Assembly: GCF_014356525.2 (NCBI RefSeq)
Contig: NC_052507.1
Span: forward strand, 38,490,368-38,554,367
Source of the DNA: Nilaparvata lugens
Lineage: Eukaryota > Arthropoda > Insecta > Hemiptera > Delphacidae
Reading direction: 5' to 3'
Length of the DNA stretch: 64,000 nucleotides
The position numbers and the translations under genes were made by a program. Shown piece by piece: positions 10,466-21,739 of the stretch. The notes beneath the pieces were generated by a model. It did not search any database, had not been told where the DNA came from, and worked only from the letters and a program-made list of their open reading frames with translations. Every line of letters begins with the position of its first letter. Position 1 is the first letter of the stretch.

Positions 10466-11725
10466 GCCGCGTTTACACCGGAGTTGGCAATAAAAAATTG
10501 CCAATTTCGATTGCAGACGCTAGTTGCCGATGGAAGTCTGCAACTTGTACTTGCAACCTGGGCACATAGTTTGTTTTTAGGTCTGCAACCTGCAACTTGA
10601 AACTAAACTTTACAGTATGTAGAAAATCAGACAGTATGTAGAATGTCGAGTGCTGAAGAGGTTGTTCTTGCTGCGGCAGCGTGTGTTATTTTATCAAAAT
10701 GTAGAAAACCGAGAAGATACTGGGTTCGACCTTCATTGCAGGCAAGAGCAAAGTATAGCAGCAGCGATCTTTTAAATCGAGATGATACAGATCCTTTGAC
10801 GGGAGAATTGAGATGCGATGGCAGTGTAAAAAACTTTTTAAGAATGTCAAGTGACGTTTTTGGAAGTTTAATTGTTGGTATTGGACACATAATTAGTAAA
10901 CAGGATACTAACTACAGGAAAGCAATTCCAGTACGAGAAAGATTGGCTATTACATTGCGCTTTTTGGCGAGTGGCGACTCTTATACTAGTATCAGTTATT
11001 TGTTTAAAGTTTCCAAAAGTGCGATATCTATTTTAGTGCCATAGATTTGTGAGGCTGTTATAGGTTTCCTGAAGGATAACATACAGGTGAGCAAAGAAAG
11101 AAAATTACTAAATATTGTTATTTTAGATTCCTTTTATTTGTTTACGTTGTGCACTGAGTTGAATAAATCTAGACAAAAGTTAATTGTTAATAAATCTAGA
11201 CAAAAAAAGTTGCAACCTGGTAGTGACTTGTTAATAAAATATGAACACAAAGTTAAGTTAATGTTCCAAAGTAACACAATTCATAAAATTAGAATAAATG
11301 TATACATCAAAAAAACTCCAAATCAAACAAAGAAACTCTGTAGCTTAAGAAATATATAGCTTAGCTTGAGTAATGTATAGCTTAGCTTACATTATAGCTT
11401 ACATTGCACTAGCACAAACAACAACCAAACAACAAAACACAACAAGTCACGACGACTAGCCTGCTTGAACTGAGGAACTGACGCAGCGCGTCCATGTGGA
11501 GCCAACAGGTGGGAGGGGTAGCGGGGTAGTTGCAGACTCAAGTTGCAACTCAAGTTAGCGCTGCAACTCGCATTGCCAACCGGGGTTGGCAACCGCCTTT
11601 GATCTTTACCGACTCCGGTCGGAAAACCAAATTTCGATTGCCAACTCGCAAAATCGGTCTCCAACTACGGTTGGCAATGCGAGTTGCAGTTGTTTTAATG
11701 CGTGCAACTCAAAATTGCCGATAAA
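10466..11725 (+). mobile_element. PIF/Harbinger element 2, partial, nested
   Basis: A TAA at 10463-10465 precedes GCCGCGTTTACACCGGAG, a Harbinger-like terminus. Words such as GTTGGCAAT, ATTGCCAA and TTGCAACC are repeated at 10485-10600 and again at 11525-11720, as expected for left and right subterminal regions. The matching right terminus (reverse complement of GCCGCGTTTACACC) is not found. The right end is therefore lost or diverged and its coordinate is approximate. Confidence 0.5.
10643..11091 (+). pseudogene. HARBI1-type transposase, first exon, with a premature stop
   Basis: ATG at 10643 opens a frame that contains the N-terminal part of HARBI1-like transposases. It includes FLRMSSDVFGSL, KAIPVRERLAITLRFLASGD and SISYLFKVSKSAISIL. 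At 11042-11044 a TAG replaces the expected glutamate codon before ICEAVIGFLKDN. The frame then continues to a CAG|GTGAGC splice donor at about 11091. The catalytic exons (DDE triad) are absent, and the sequence after the donor is AT-rich without homology I recognise. The transposase is therefore truncated and inactive. Confidence 0.75.
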
Positions 11726-12196
11726 TGTTTATCAAGATAATGACTATAATATCTACTGTGTGAAATAGACTATGAAATGTGTTATAAACTGAGGAAAATG
11801 AATTTGTCTTGAAACTATGCTAGCCTATCGCTTGTTTTAATGACCTATGTCAAACTTGTATTAATATAATAGCAAACGGATAGCCTATTATCACTTGAAA
11901 CTTGCAATTATTCATTCATTACAGAAATTACAATCTTTTTTTCTGAAGATTTCTTTTTTGTAACTCTAGCCCAATCATCAGCATTGTAGGATCCTGTTTA
12001 TTACAGTACTCCTAAAAAGCTGGGGATGGGGCTCTAGTACCAAAACGTGCATATAGAACACAGAATTTTAATCTCTGTTGTAAATGAGAATGAGAGATTC
12101 AAAGTAATATTTTTATTATTAACAGTTCATGTTTATGCTAAGATACAACAGAAAAATGCATTGTTCAATGAAAATTTTCCCATCTTTTGATTCCAG

Positions 12197-14927
12197 GTAG
12201 AGAATGTTGGAGAAGTTGCATCTGCCACTAGAACTACACCTTCGTCACAGACTATGGTATACAGCGAAACTGATCTGGAGAACATGATGGTTGTTCTTCA
12301 TTCTGAAGATTTAGATGCCGCTGAAGAAGTCGCCATTCAAGAAAATTTGCCGAAAGAAGAAGCAGACAAAAATACTGATAATCTGCATCAATTTCAAGAA
12401 TTCACCATTCAAGAGTATTCGCAGCCAGTTGAAATAGAAAAAAGTAATGTTAATCAACATGAATTAGTCGCCTTTGAAAAAGTATCCATTCGAGAAAATT
12501 TACAGGCAGAAGAAACAGACAAAAATACTGATAAACTACATCAATTTGGAGAATTCACCATTCAAGAGTATTCGCAGCCAGTTGAAATAGAAAAAAGTAA
12601 TGTTAATCTACATGAATTAGTCACCTTTGAAGAAGTATCCATTCGAGAAAATTACAGACAGAAGAAACAGACAAGAATACTGATAATTTACATGACTTTG
12701 AAGAAATTGTCACCCAAGAAAGTATTCAGGCAGAGAATAATATTAATCTGAATGAATTTGGAGACGTTTCCATTCGATAAATTTTTCAGGTGGAAAATAA
12801 AATTGGAAATGGTGCTAATCTACATGAGTTTGAAGTATTTGCAAATCAAGGAAGTGAAAATGTTGACAAAAATAATGCTAGTCTACATGCATTCAAAGAA
12901 GTGACCGTTCAAGAAAATGTGCAAGCAGTATATTGTATTGAAATTGATGGTATTTCTACTGACCTAGTAGAAGAGATTGATACAAATGAGGAAAGTATTG
13001 GAGCGAATTCTACGGATGGAATCATCGATACAGGAGAAGAAAATTTGGAAAATAACTCCAAAAAAATAAATAAAAGAGGAGGAAGGCAGATAAATGAAAA
13101 AAAAATCACGAAAGCGCATGAGGAATAACAATAAATGGGAACGCAATGTCAGAAAAAAGGCCAAAGATAGTGGCATGGAGTACATGTCTGTTACAGGAAA
13201 ACTCAAACCTGCCAAGACGTTACTACCTCCATGTAATGTATCATGCAGGAAGAAATGCTTTGAAAAAATCAGCGAGGTTGATCGATTGACTCTTCTTGAA
13301 ACATTTTATAATCTTCCAGTCAATTGTCAGAATCAATTCTTGTGTGATTCAGTAGAAGAGCTCGACAAGAAAACACAAAGAATAAGAAGTGATAAGAAGG
13401 AAAGCCGACGCCAATACACAAGAAAATATTTTTTAAAAATGAAAAATAACTCGGTAAAAACAGAGGTATGCCAAACAATGTTCCTGAATACATTTTCAAT
13501 CACACTCATGAAAATGAGAGTGATTATAGAAAAAAAGCAGAAGTTGGGAAACAGCATCCTGCCTCCAGATGGTAGAGGAAAACATGGCAATCAGATTAAA
13601 ATATCGTCAGCTGTAAAAAAAAGTATAATTGAGCACATAAACCTATTTCCTGCTCATGAAAGCCATTATTCTAAAAATAGAACTGAGAAAAAGTATTTGA
13701 ATGAGGATCTGAATATAGCTAAAATGTACCGATTGTATGAAGATTATTGCAAGGAGAAGCAATTTGATGTAATTGCTAATGAGGGAACCTACAGAAAACT
13801 ATTTGTAGAAGAGTTCAATTTATCATTCAAAAAACCCAAAAATGACACATGCAATAAATGTGACAAGTATGATTTAATATTGAAGACTACTAATTGTGAG
13901 AAAGAGAAAGATGAAGCTATCAAGGCACGTGATTCAGATCTTCATCTGGCAGAAACTTCTTATTCAGAGAAAAAGAAAGACAAGGAAAGATCATTGACTG
14001 ATCCTGAATATGCTTTTATCAGCTTTGATTTAGAGAAATGTCTTCCAACTCCTCATTTGAAAAATAACGTTTCCTTTTACAAAAGATCTCTATGGACTTT
14101 TAATTTGACTTTCTATTCAGTATTGAGAAGAAAAAAATACCACTGTGCTATTTGTGGGATGAAACAATTGCACAAAGAGGAAGTGCTGAAATTGCCTCGT
14201 GCTTGCGGCACCATTTATTGGAATTGCCTGAAAATGTAAAATAAGTGACTCCTGCAGTGGCCAAAACAGGAACATTCAAGTTGCAGTATTGTTTTTGAAT
14301 TTTCTAGAAGCTGAAATTGGCAACAAGCAATTGAAAGTAATAAATCAAAAATTCTTGCAACCAGGACACACTCATCTTGAAGCAGACACTATTCATGCAC
14401 TGATAGAGAAAGAAAAAATAAAACTGCTATGAAGATTGATTTACCAAGAGACTGGGCGAATTTGATTCTGTCCATTTCCCGACAGAAGAGTATAAAAGTT
14501 GTAGAAATGGAGCAAAACTCTTTCGGTGACTTCAAATCATTGTTATCAAAAAATTCATTCACAGAAAAGTTAACACAGCCACGAAAAAGTGCCGTGGTTG
14601 AAAATCAAATGGCTTCAGTACAGGAGAGATGAATCTGGGAAAATATTTTATACATTTTCATTTGAAGGTGAACAATTCAAAGTTTTAGACTTATCCCGAA
14701 AGAAAAGCCGTCGCTGTAGCAGTATTGAAGCATCAGTTCCTGCATTGTACCCTGGACCTCTTGCATTACAACAACAAAAAGTGAACGATCTCATTTCTCT
14801 TCTTCCCTACATTCATTCGTCCAGCAGAAGTTTCTATGAGAAGTTGGTGGTTAGTGGTGATGGTGAGATGAGGTTACCAAGAGACAATGACGATAATTAT
14901 GATGATAATGAAATGAACATTGAATAA
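12197..14927 (+). pseudogene. Broken DUF7869-like putative transposase
   Basis: An acceptor TTGATTCCAG precedes 12197. The coding sequence then changes frame at about 12655, 13090, 14130, 14240, 14410 and 14580, ending with TAA at 14925-14927. Order: an acidic region with tandem repeats (12320-12900); a Lys/Arg-rich stretch; Cys motifs (PPCNVSCRKKC); [82 protein letters not shown]...IEK; and a C-terminal DLISLLPYI. Conserved D (SFDL), D (SDSCSGQNRN) and D/E (GHTHLEAD/IEK) could form an RNase H-like DDE site. From memory this matches insect proteins annotated DUF7869. TIRs around it suggest it is a transposase. Confidence 0.7.
12365..12822 (+). repeat. 153-base tandem repeats within the acidic region
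   Basis: GACAAAAATACTGATAA recurs at 12365 and 12518 (153-base period), and again in diverged form at 12670 (152 bases later). The one-base difference is the frameshift that breaks the frame after about 12655. Each 51-residue unit contains LHQFxEFTIQEYSQPVEIEK and a VSIRENLQAE-type motif. The first two units are nearly identical, suggesting recent unequal exchange before the gene decayed. Confidence 0.75.
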
Positions 14928-15546
14928 AAATAATGTCAGTGATCAAAACATGATTTGATGGATTTAAGACTATTCATTCAACTTTAATTTTTTAACATGT
15001 CTGATTGCATTTCAACACTTTTAAAACATCTTTTTTTTCCTTTTCCACACTTTTCTATTTTTTGTCAATGCTTTTATTCAATAAATTTAGTTTGTTTGCT
15101 TATTCAGTCATTTTCTTAACAAAATCCTTGAACATTTTCACCATCAATGGTAAAATTGAAAGAAGAATAGAACCAATGTCATCCTCCGGCTCATTCGCCT
15201 ACATGCAAGAACAACCAATGTCAGCATATTTTTAATTAATATAAAAAACATTAAATTTTAAACATTGCCATACTGAGGTCTTGAGAAAAACATATCCACC
15301 TAGCTAAAAACTTTTAGAATCAAAGAAAAATTGATTGAGATATTCTGATAGCAATATCGACCTATTTCTTGAAATGCTCATATCTCAAAAGTTGGATTTT
15401 TGACATTGGTTGTTCTTGTTCTAAGGTACAGCAATATGATTGAATAGGATAAATTTATTATTACTGAAGAGATATTTGAGATATGGAGAATTTATGATTA
15501 TTGAAACCAGATTAATTGGAAATTTATTATTTATTATTGAATAGAA

Positions 15547-17459
15547 TTGGATTGGAACAGATTAACAATGGAAAAACTTAGACCGTTACTATTACCAAAA
15601 TTTTTTCATGGAAAAGATGAAGAATTTGACATTGATGATTTTTTCAACTATTTTGAAAAGGTTGCCTTGGCCAACGGCTGGGATGAAAAGGATAATTTAT
15701 TATACTTGCGGTTTTGTTTGAAAGGAAGTGCTGAGAAATATTTTGACGTTATTGAGAATGATTTGACTCGACAGGAAAATTTTGAATATATGCCAGTGAA
15801 AGAAAAATTGGTTAATTTCTATTGATCTCCTCTCAAATTGTGGAAACTAGAAAAGCAATTAGATACTTGTAGAATGGAATTTGACGAAGATGGCAGAGAT
15901 TTTGTAGCACGAGTCTTATCCCTATGTAGAAAAGTAGATTCGAATATGCGTGAATCTTGGATTATCAGGATAATTTTAAGAGGTTTGTCTTCAAATATAT
16001 TTGAAAGAATTATAATGTTATCAAATAGTACTATTGTAGAATTGTATAAAAATATTGAGAAATATGAATTATCATGTCAGTATTTGAATGAATGGAAATT
16101 TGGACAGGTGCAAGTAATTAATGATATTATGGAACCCAAATTTGAAGAACTATTGGAAATCGGAAATGATTTTGAAAATGAGAATTGTTGAGAAAATGCT
16201 ATTATCTCTGATGATTTTGATTCTTGTAATTATTATGTTTCAAATGAAGTGGATGTATATTGTCATGTTAGTAACTTCGAGATTGAAAATGGGTTGGATG
16301 AAGTTCTTATTTGTAATGATTGTGATTTGAATGAGGAAGATATAATTTACAAAGAGGATAAAGATATGGAAATGATTAAGGAAGAGTTATCAGATTTATC
16401 GGAAAGTGATTTGGATTTCTCTTTTATGATTGATAACAGGCCGATTGAAAATTGTGTGAACTCTGGTATGCGTAATGATTGTGAATCTAGAGAAGTCAAG
16501 ATGCATCAGAATGTTAGTCTCGTGAATAATAGGACTAATAGAAAAAGAAGATATAAGAAATGTAATGTTTGTGGTAAACATAATCATTTTACGTGGAATT
16601 GTTTTACAACGTTAATTATGCTTATCGGGTTTATAAAAGGATGCATAGAATTTGTGAAAAAGAAGGCTATGATATTAGAGTGTGTTCTTTTGATGGCAGA
16701 AAGTTTTCGGACAATGCTAGACGTAAGAAAGCATATTTTACTGATAGGACACAGGAGTTTAGTACTAGGCATATTGATGAAAATGTTTTAGACGGCGGTC
16801 CATCAAATATTGATAATTCAAGGAATGAATAAGGAAATTGTATAGTCACTGAATCTGGTTCTACTTTGGAAGGTGTTGGGCACAATGGAATATATTATGT
16901 TAGAAGAAATTATTATAAGAAATATTCAATCTTCCATAAACACGAGATTGATCTAGGAGATATTAAAATGAATTATAGCCAGAAATGTGGATCAGCAAAT
17001 AATGGTGTTGAACGAAATATTACTGACTCATGCTACTTGGAGCTGAAAAGTATTACTGACGATAATAAACATTTTGTTAACAAGATGAATGAATCAATAA
17101 TTATCGATAAACAAGAACCAGGCCATGGAAATAGTATATTGAACTGATTACAGAAAAAATGTGTATCAGCGAAAGGTGTGAACAGTGAAGGTGAAAATAC
17201 AGAGTCAGATTTGAATTATTGTAATTATCCGAATGATATGAAGAATAAAAAAAGTGGACCAGATGAATTTGTTAATGAGAACTCAGTCGAAAAATATTAT
17301 GGCATTTCGGATATCTTATTACAATCGGGTAGTGAGAATGTTTTAGAAGACGTGTCTCAGTTGAACAATAATAATGAGAAATCAGGCCTGCAAACAAATC
17401 AATCACGAATAGAAAAGCAGACTCAGCGAATGTATTGCATGAGACAGTATTGCTCGTAG
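15547..17459 (+). pseudogene. Gag-like gene of the LTR retrotransposon
   Basis: One frame runs from 15547, with TGA stops at 15823-15825 (probably a former Trp) and 16190. It contains a retrotransposon Gag-type capsid region (KFFHGKDEEFDIDDFFNYF; LRFCLKGSAEKYF; later FVARVLSLCRKV). A zinc knuckle follows, CNVCGKHNHFTWNC (CX2CX4HX4C), at about 16561-16602. Just after it a one-base frameshift shifts the reading to the third frame, which continues with stops near 16830, 17145 and 17457 into an Asn/Ser-rich acidic tail. Gag packages the element RNA. Here it is clearly non-functional. Confidence 0.8.
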
Positions 17460-19407
17460 AATGAGGCATTTAGCTAATTTATAATTGTCATTCATTTATC
17501 AACACTGATCAGTGTAATATTCGATATCTAATAATGGAAAAATTTTTTGGCTTTTCTTGGTATTTGTTAGTAGTAGTCCTAGTGATAATATTTTCATATA
17601 TTAGTTCTTGATTAATTTTAATATGGGATTGCATTTGAGCAATGAAAATTTTGATATTTTTACTAATAATGAACTTTTCAATTTTGGGATTTAGGATTTG
17701 AGTTTTGATATAGGATTTTTAGATATGATACATTATATTTCGTTTTTGAGTTTAATTTTTCTATAAATAATAATTAAGTGTACATACTTGAGATTTGGAG
17801 TACGAGTTTTATTGATTACTTTTTCCAACATTTTTTTATTAGTAATGTTATTAATAATATATTATGGTTGAAAAGGCTGCAATTGGGTTTTGGAGATGGA
17901 AAATTAATTTTATAAATCTTTATAATTATTTTTCCCACGCTTGGTTCTAGGATATTTTATTATTGCAATTTGAAGCCTAAGAGGTTGTTAACCAGTTTTG
18001 ATATAATAGTTGAAGATTTTTTTTAACATCATACATGCTCCTATTGAAGGCCAGGCATGTTGAATTATTGCGAGTTGAGGTCAATGTCAGCAATTGGATT
18101 ATTTGTCACGTTTACTACTGTAATTTGACTTGTTAACTAACGTTTTGTTTTGATTTCAGACATGACTCCAGAGTTTATGAATTTTGTTTATTAATTAATA
18201 TGGTCTTTTATTATAGGTTTCTTTTATTCAAAGTAAATAACATGAAACTAATCCCGTCTAGTCAATCAATTATTTATTTTGTTATGATTTCAATCAGAAA
18301 TTAATTACCTTTTATTCAATTATTGTTTTGAATATTATTGTTAATGTTAATAATGGTCGGATTTCATAGTTACAGAAACTTGTCAAATAATTTTCTACTT
18401 AATTCATGTATTATTGAACTTGATCTTTATTGATTTTTTTTCAAGTCATTTTATCGAATTCGAAATTTGTTAAATATTATGGTCGTTATTTGGCTTATTT
18501 TATCATTTTTGAGCTGAAATACTTATTTCTCATAAATTTTTTTATTGATTTTTTTGTTGTTTAATGATACTGTGGTCGTGTTTTTTTTCACATTCTTATT
18601 TAAATTGAATTTGATCTTTCACCTATGAAATTATTTTCTTGAATTGGAGATTTGTTGTTTAAAGTTAGCTGTAGAGTTTTATGATTGCATAATGGAAAGT
18701 TTGGTAGTTTGATTTTGAAAGTTGTTTTTTTTATACAGTAGAATTTATTATAATTGTAAAGGGGTTATCCTTTCCTAAAAATGTTCCTTGAATTAGATTT
18801 GAAATTTCTTATACTCATTCATATTCCTATAAGTAGTAGTTCTCATATTACATCTTCTCGACTTCGGACTTTGCGGGAGTATGTGGACTTCACCTCAAGG
18901 ACTTCGTGGGATTTCGCAGACTTCATGGGCTTGTTTGAGATGACTTCAGCTTCAGCGCAAGGCGACTTGTGAATTGTCACTACACTCTACGAGATAGATT
19001 TTCTTGAAGATCTGGAGGATATTATGCAAGCAGAGACGTTTGGCTGTTAACACAAGCAGGGCCTGAATTTTCATCATGTAGTATGCTGTACACTACTCAA
19101 CAACGGAGAGGACATCAGGCGCTAATCAGGGCTTCCATATAATGAAGAACAAACTTCATCTTCTGTGGAAATCATAACAGATGAATTTCGATGCTGGTAG
19201 ATTTCATTATTTTGGCGGCTCAATTGGATGGCAGTTGGATGAATTAATATCCAGTGACTACTCAACCACCGTAGCCTATTACTGGTTGGACACACACATG
19301 CTACTACATGCAAGCTGAGCTGCGAGATATTTCTTCGACAGTTGAGAGACAGCTCGATTTCAACCAGAAATATGGATGCCTTACGATCGTCATCTTATCT
19401 TTAGTAC
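17460..19407 (+). other. LTR element interior without recognisable pol
   Basis: Nearly 2 kb of very AT-rich, T-biased sequence lies here, where protease, reverse transcriptase, RNase H and integrase would be expected. I looked in all frames for YxDD, the integrase HHCC finger and DDE motifs and saw none. Open frames are under about 65 codons. The less AT-rich part from about 18840 could be decayed leader or N-terminal sequence for the envelope-like frame. Confidence 0.6.
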
Positions 19408-20139
19408 ATGGTTCAATATTGTACCTGTGGCTGGAGGTCTGAAGGAGTTGAGGAAACTATAATGATCATCGGCGGACAGTTTCAATTGCACAAGTATGTG
19501 AGGACACCTATGTATTTCGACGGCCAGATTTGTCAGCTTCAGCAGCAGGATTTCGTTTTGGCGTGGAGACAGGAGGATGGTGAGATTCAGGTCATCTCAG
19601 GAGATCATCTCTCTTCTTGTCGGGCACAGGACGATTTCTTATGCTATCTTCCGCGGCTGGTGCATGGAGGACATATGTCATCGAGATGTATGCATCACTT
19701 GTTTGCGGCGACAGAGCTGAAGGACATCCAACAATATTGCAGTTTAAGCTGTCGTCCAGCTAAGCAGGAGTTGGAGATCGTCGAATTTTCGCCTTTGGAG
19801 TATATCGTCGCGAATATACAGGCTAACACTACAGTCACTTGCGAGGGAGGTTCATTTCATCATCTTCAACCTATTCCGGGAGCAATGTATGTGGTTTTAC
19901 CCTGTCATTGCGAGATTTCGGTCAGCGGGAGAATAATGGTGAGAAAGACTTTTCCGTGTGACGCAAATGTTGATAAACAACCTCAGGTTCTCCATTACTT
20001 ACCTTTACATTGGGTTAAGTTTAATTCGTTAAAAATTGATGTTTTGCAACCGCATTTCAATCCTAATTTTGTTAATTTTAGGGAAATTTCAAAAACTGAT
20101 ATAGATATAAAGGTTCCGGATTTACAGTTCAAGACGTAA
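19408..20139 (+). CDS. Envelope-like protein frame of the LTR retrotransposon (243 codons)
   Basis: This single open frame lies between gag and the 3' LTR, the usual env position. A stop just before the first ATG suggests that the true N-terminus is lost. Visible features are about ten cysteines, mostly in CxxxC or CxC-like pairs (for example YCSLSC and LPCHCE), and N-linked glycosylation sites (NTT). The arrangement recalls surface regions of insect errantivirus or other retroelement glycoproteins, by memory only. No transmembrane anchor or furin site is visible in this frame, so it would be truncated. An unrelated element protein cannot be excluded. Confidence 0.45.
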   Translation: MVQYCTCGWRSEGVEETIMIIGGQFQLHKYVRTPMYFDGQICQLQQQDFVLAWRQEDGEIQVISGDHLSSCRAQDDFLCYLPRLVHGGHMSSRCMHHLFAATELKDIQQYCSLSCRPAKQELEIVEFSPLEYIVANIQANTTVTCEGGSFHHLQPIPGAMYVVLPCHCEISVSGRIMVRKTFPCDANVDKQPQVLHYLPLHWVKFNSLKIDVLQPHFNPNFVNFREISKTDIDIKVPDLQFKT

Positions 20140-20850
20140 TATCGTCAGATATATTCACAAAGTAGATCTTCCAAATTCTTGGGAGATGTTATAATTCCTC
20201 TAGTTTTGTCTTTTATATATTATTTGGCTGGTTAGGGTTTTTAACTTTATTCTGTGTATATTTAGGCATCAAGTTGTATGTGTGTAAATTATCTGCTGTA
20301 ACGGTAGCACAACCTAAGATACATATAATCGATAGTTGAGAGTTATATAGTTGCTTTTTGATGGATTAACTGTTTTATTGTTTTCTTTCTTGACTATATA
20401 GTTATGAGTCATATGTACTTATAAAGTTTTTTTTCTTCTTCGATTTTATTGCAGCTTTTGAAGTAGTTCAAAGTTGATTCACAAATAAATATATTGTCAA
20501 TTGAGATTTTCTTTTCATAATAAGTTGAATATTCATGTACGTCTTATTTTCAAGATGAGATTAAATTAAAGTGCAATGTGTATAATATTGAAAGTTAGTT
20601 TCATATTTAATCAATGTTATTGTGCAGCATAGTTTCATTTGAATTTGATTGAATGTTTGTAATTTAGTTGGAGTAACCTACCTTTCTATGTAAATGTTTG
20701 ATTTCAATGTATAGTAGCATTATCAAGTCAATCAGGCACACGTTTGTTTCCGGAGTATATTATTTTGTTTAATTTTTTTTTTATTATTATTTTTTTGTTC
20801 CCCTCTTGACTACAGACTCAGGGACGAGTCTTTCAGTGGGATGGGTGATG
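20140..20850 (+). other. 3' non-coding region of the LTR element with purine-rich tract
   Basis: AT-rich sequence without open frames. Immediately before the 3' LTR is a G-rich stretch (GGGACGAG, then CAGTGGGATGGGTGATG, ending at 20850), the expected position of the polypurine tract that primes plus-strand DNA synthesis. Confidence 0.55.
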
Positions 20851-21686
20851 TGTCAACTGGTCATATGGGACATATATATGAATCATATATTTATCTCATA
20901 TTGATCAGGATTTTAGAGTTTTAAATTAGTAAAGTTTAATGAACAGTGTTTTTGTCTTTGAACAATTTTTGTCATCGACAGAAAGATTGTTTATTTCATT
21001 TGTTGTCAAAATTATTGTTGCTTCTCTTTTGTTTTTAATAACAAACGTGCCGCTTGTGCGACAGATAAAAATATGTACTGAAATGGCTTTCATGTTTGGC
21101 ATTGACTGAGTTATATTTAATACCCAAAATTTTTCTTTTGGTCGGTGTGTGTGAGCTCGTTCGAGAGGACTGTGAGTAAAGTCCGGCTGTTCTGGTGAAG
21201 GGGATAGATTTTGCTCTTGTTTTATAATACAGTTTTCCTGTCGCAGTTCGGGCAGTTTAAAGAGAATTGTATTATTGAATAGGACGGGATCTGAACCCAT
21301 TTCATCAGATCAGTTATTTTAATTTTTAATTAATAATTAACGCCGCGAAATACCAGTGGATGGCAAAGTGGGAAGCTATTTCAAAAAGGTAGGTGACTAC
21401 TGAGTCATTGTTCTTTAAATTTTTCATAACCACAAACATTGAATCCTCATTAGCAGCAAAGTGAGTAGCTCCTGAAATATTCATCTGATTATTATTATTT
21501 CATAATTTCTAATTATAATTCTGATTTTGTAATAAATAATTTATTGTTTTGTTTTAAATATCAGAAACCTGTACGATCTTTTCCTGTGTTTTTTTTTTTA
21601 TTTTCCCACCCTTACATATTTGGTGAAGGCATATATTGCTTACATATTTGGTGGAGGCTTCTCCCACCGTCCATATCTTGCTTACA
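20851..21686 (+). repeat. 3' LTR, with an extra 70-base tail
   Basis: Homology to the 5' LTR runs from TGTCAACTGG (20851) to CTTACA (21616). A further 70 bases precede the AATT duplication: TATTTGGTGAAGGC, a second CTTACATATTTGGTGGAGGC, then a unique segment ending CTTACA at 21686. The tail repeats sequence found immediately after the 5' LTR, as if LTR end plus primer-binding site had been duplicated. The terminal six bases are the same as at the inner boundary. Confidence 0.7.
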
Positions 21687-21737
21687 AATTTTCATAACGG
21701 CAAGGAAAGTTGTGTGAGTGCACCACACCAGATTTTT
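21687..21737 (+). repeat. Family A repeat, copy 1, right end
   Basis: AATTTTCATAACGGCAAGG through CCACACCAGATTTTT matches the ends of the copies at 38577-38628 and 45916-45966. It continues the copy interrupted at 6230 after removal of the LTR retrotransposon. Confidence 0.85.
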
Positions 21738-21739
21738 GT

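Larger units (their letters stand above)
7452..15426 (+). mobile_element. 8-kb TIR DNA transposon with DUF7869-like transposase candidate, nested in the LTR element
   Basis: The left end (CCTCAG, then ACAAGAACAACCAATGTC) is matched inverted at 15403-15426, giving a roughly 26-base TIR with one mismatch visible in the outer part. Flanks read ...GTA and TAC..., so the target duplication is TA, or GTAC if the palindrome is counted outside the TIR. Between them lie subterminal copies of ACAACCAATGTC, a candidate first exon, two nested Harbinger elements, and a multi-frameshifted protein gene. I do not know an established superfamily that fits with certainty; a Sola-like group is one candidate. 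Confidence 0.75.
6231..21686 (+). mobile_element. LTR retrotransposon (Gypsy-like structure) carrying nested DNA transposons
   Basis: Direct repeats of about 770 bases (6231-7001 and 20851-21616) start TGTCA[C/A]CTGGTCATATGG and end CTTACA. The target duplication is AATT (6227-6230 and 21687-21690). The flanking family A sequence reads continuously across the element, proving the insertion. Without the nested transposon the element is about 7.5 kb. Visible parts are leader, gag with zinc knuckle, an envelope-like frame and a purine-rich stretch before the 3' LTR. I find no protease, reverse transcriptase or integrase, so this copy appears defective or non-autonomous. Gag has several stops and a frameshift. 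Confidence 0.85.

Noticed and set aside
21607..21686. tRNA-derived read-through sequence in the 3' LTR tail
   Set aside because: The tail begins like the primer site, but no T-arm sequence (reverse complement of GGTTCGAAUCC) follows, so tRNA copying is not supported.
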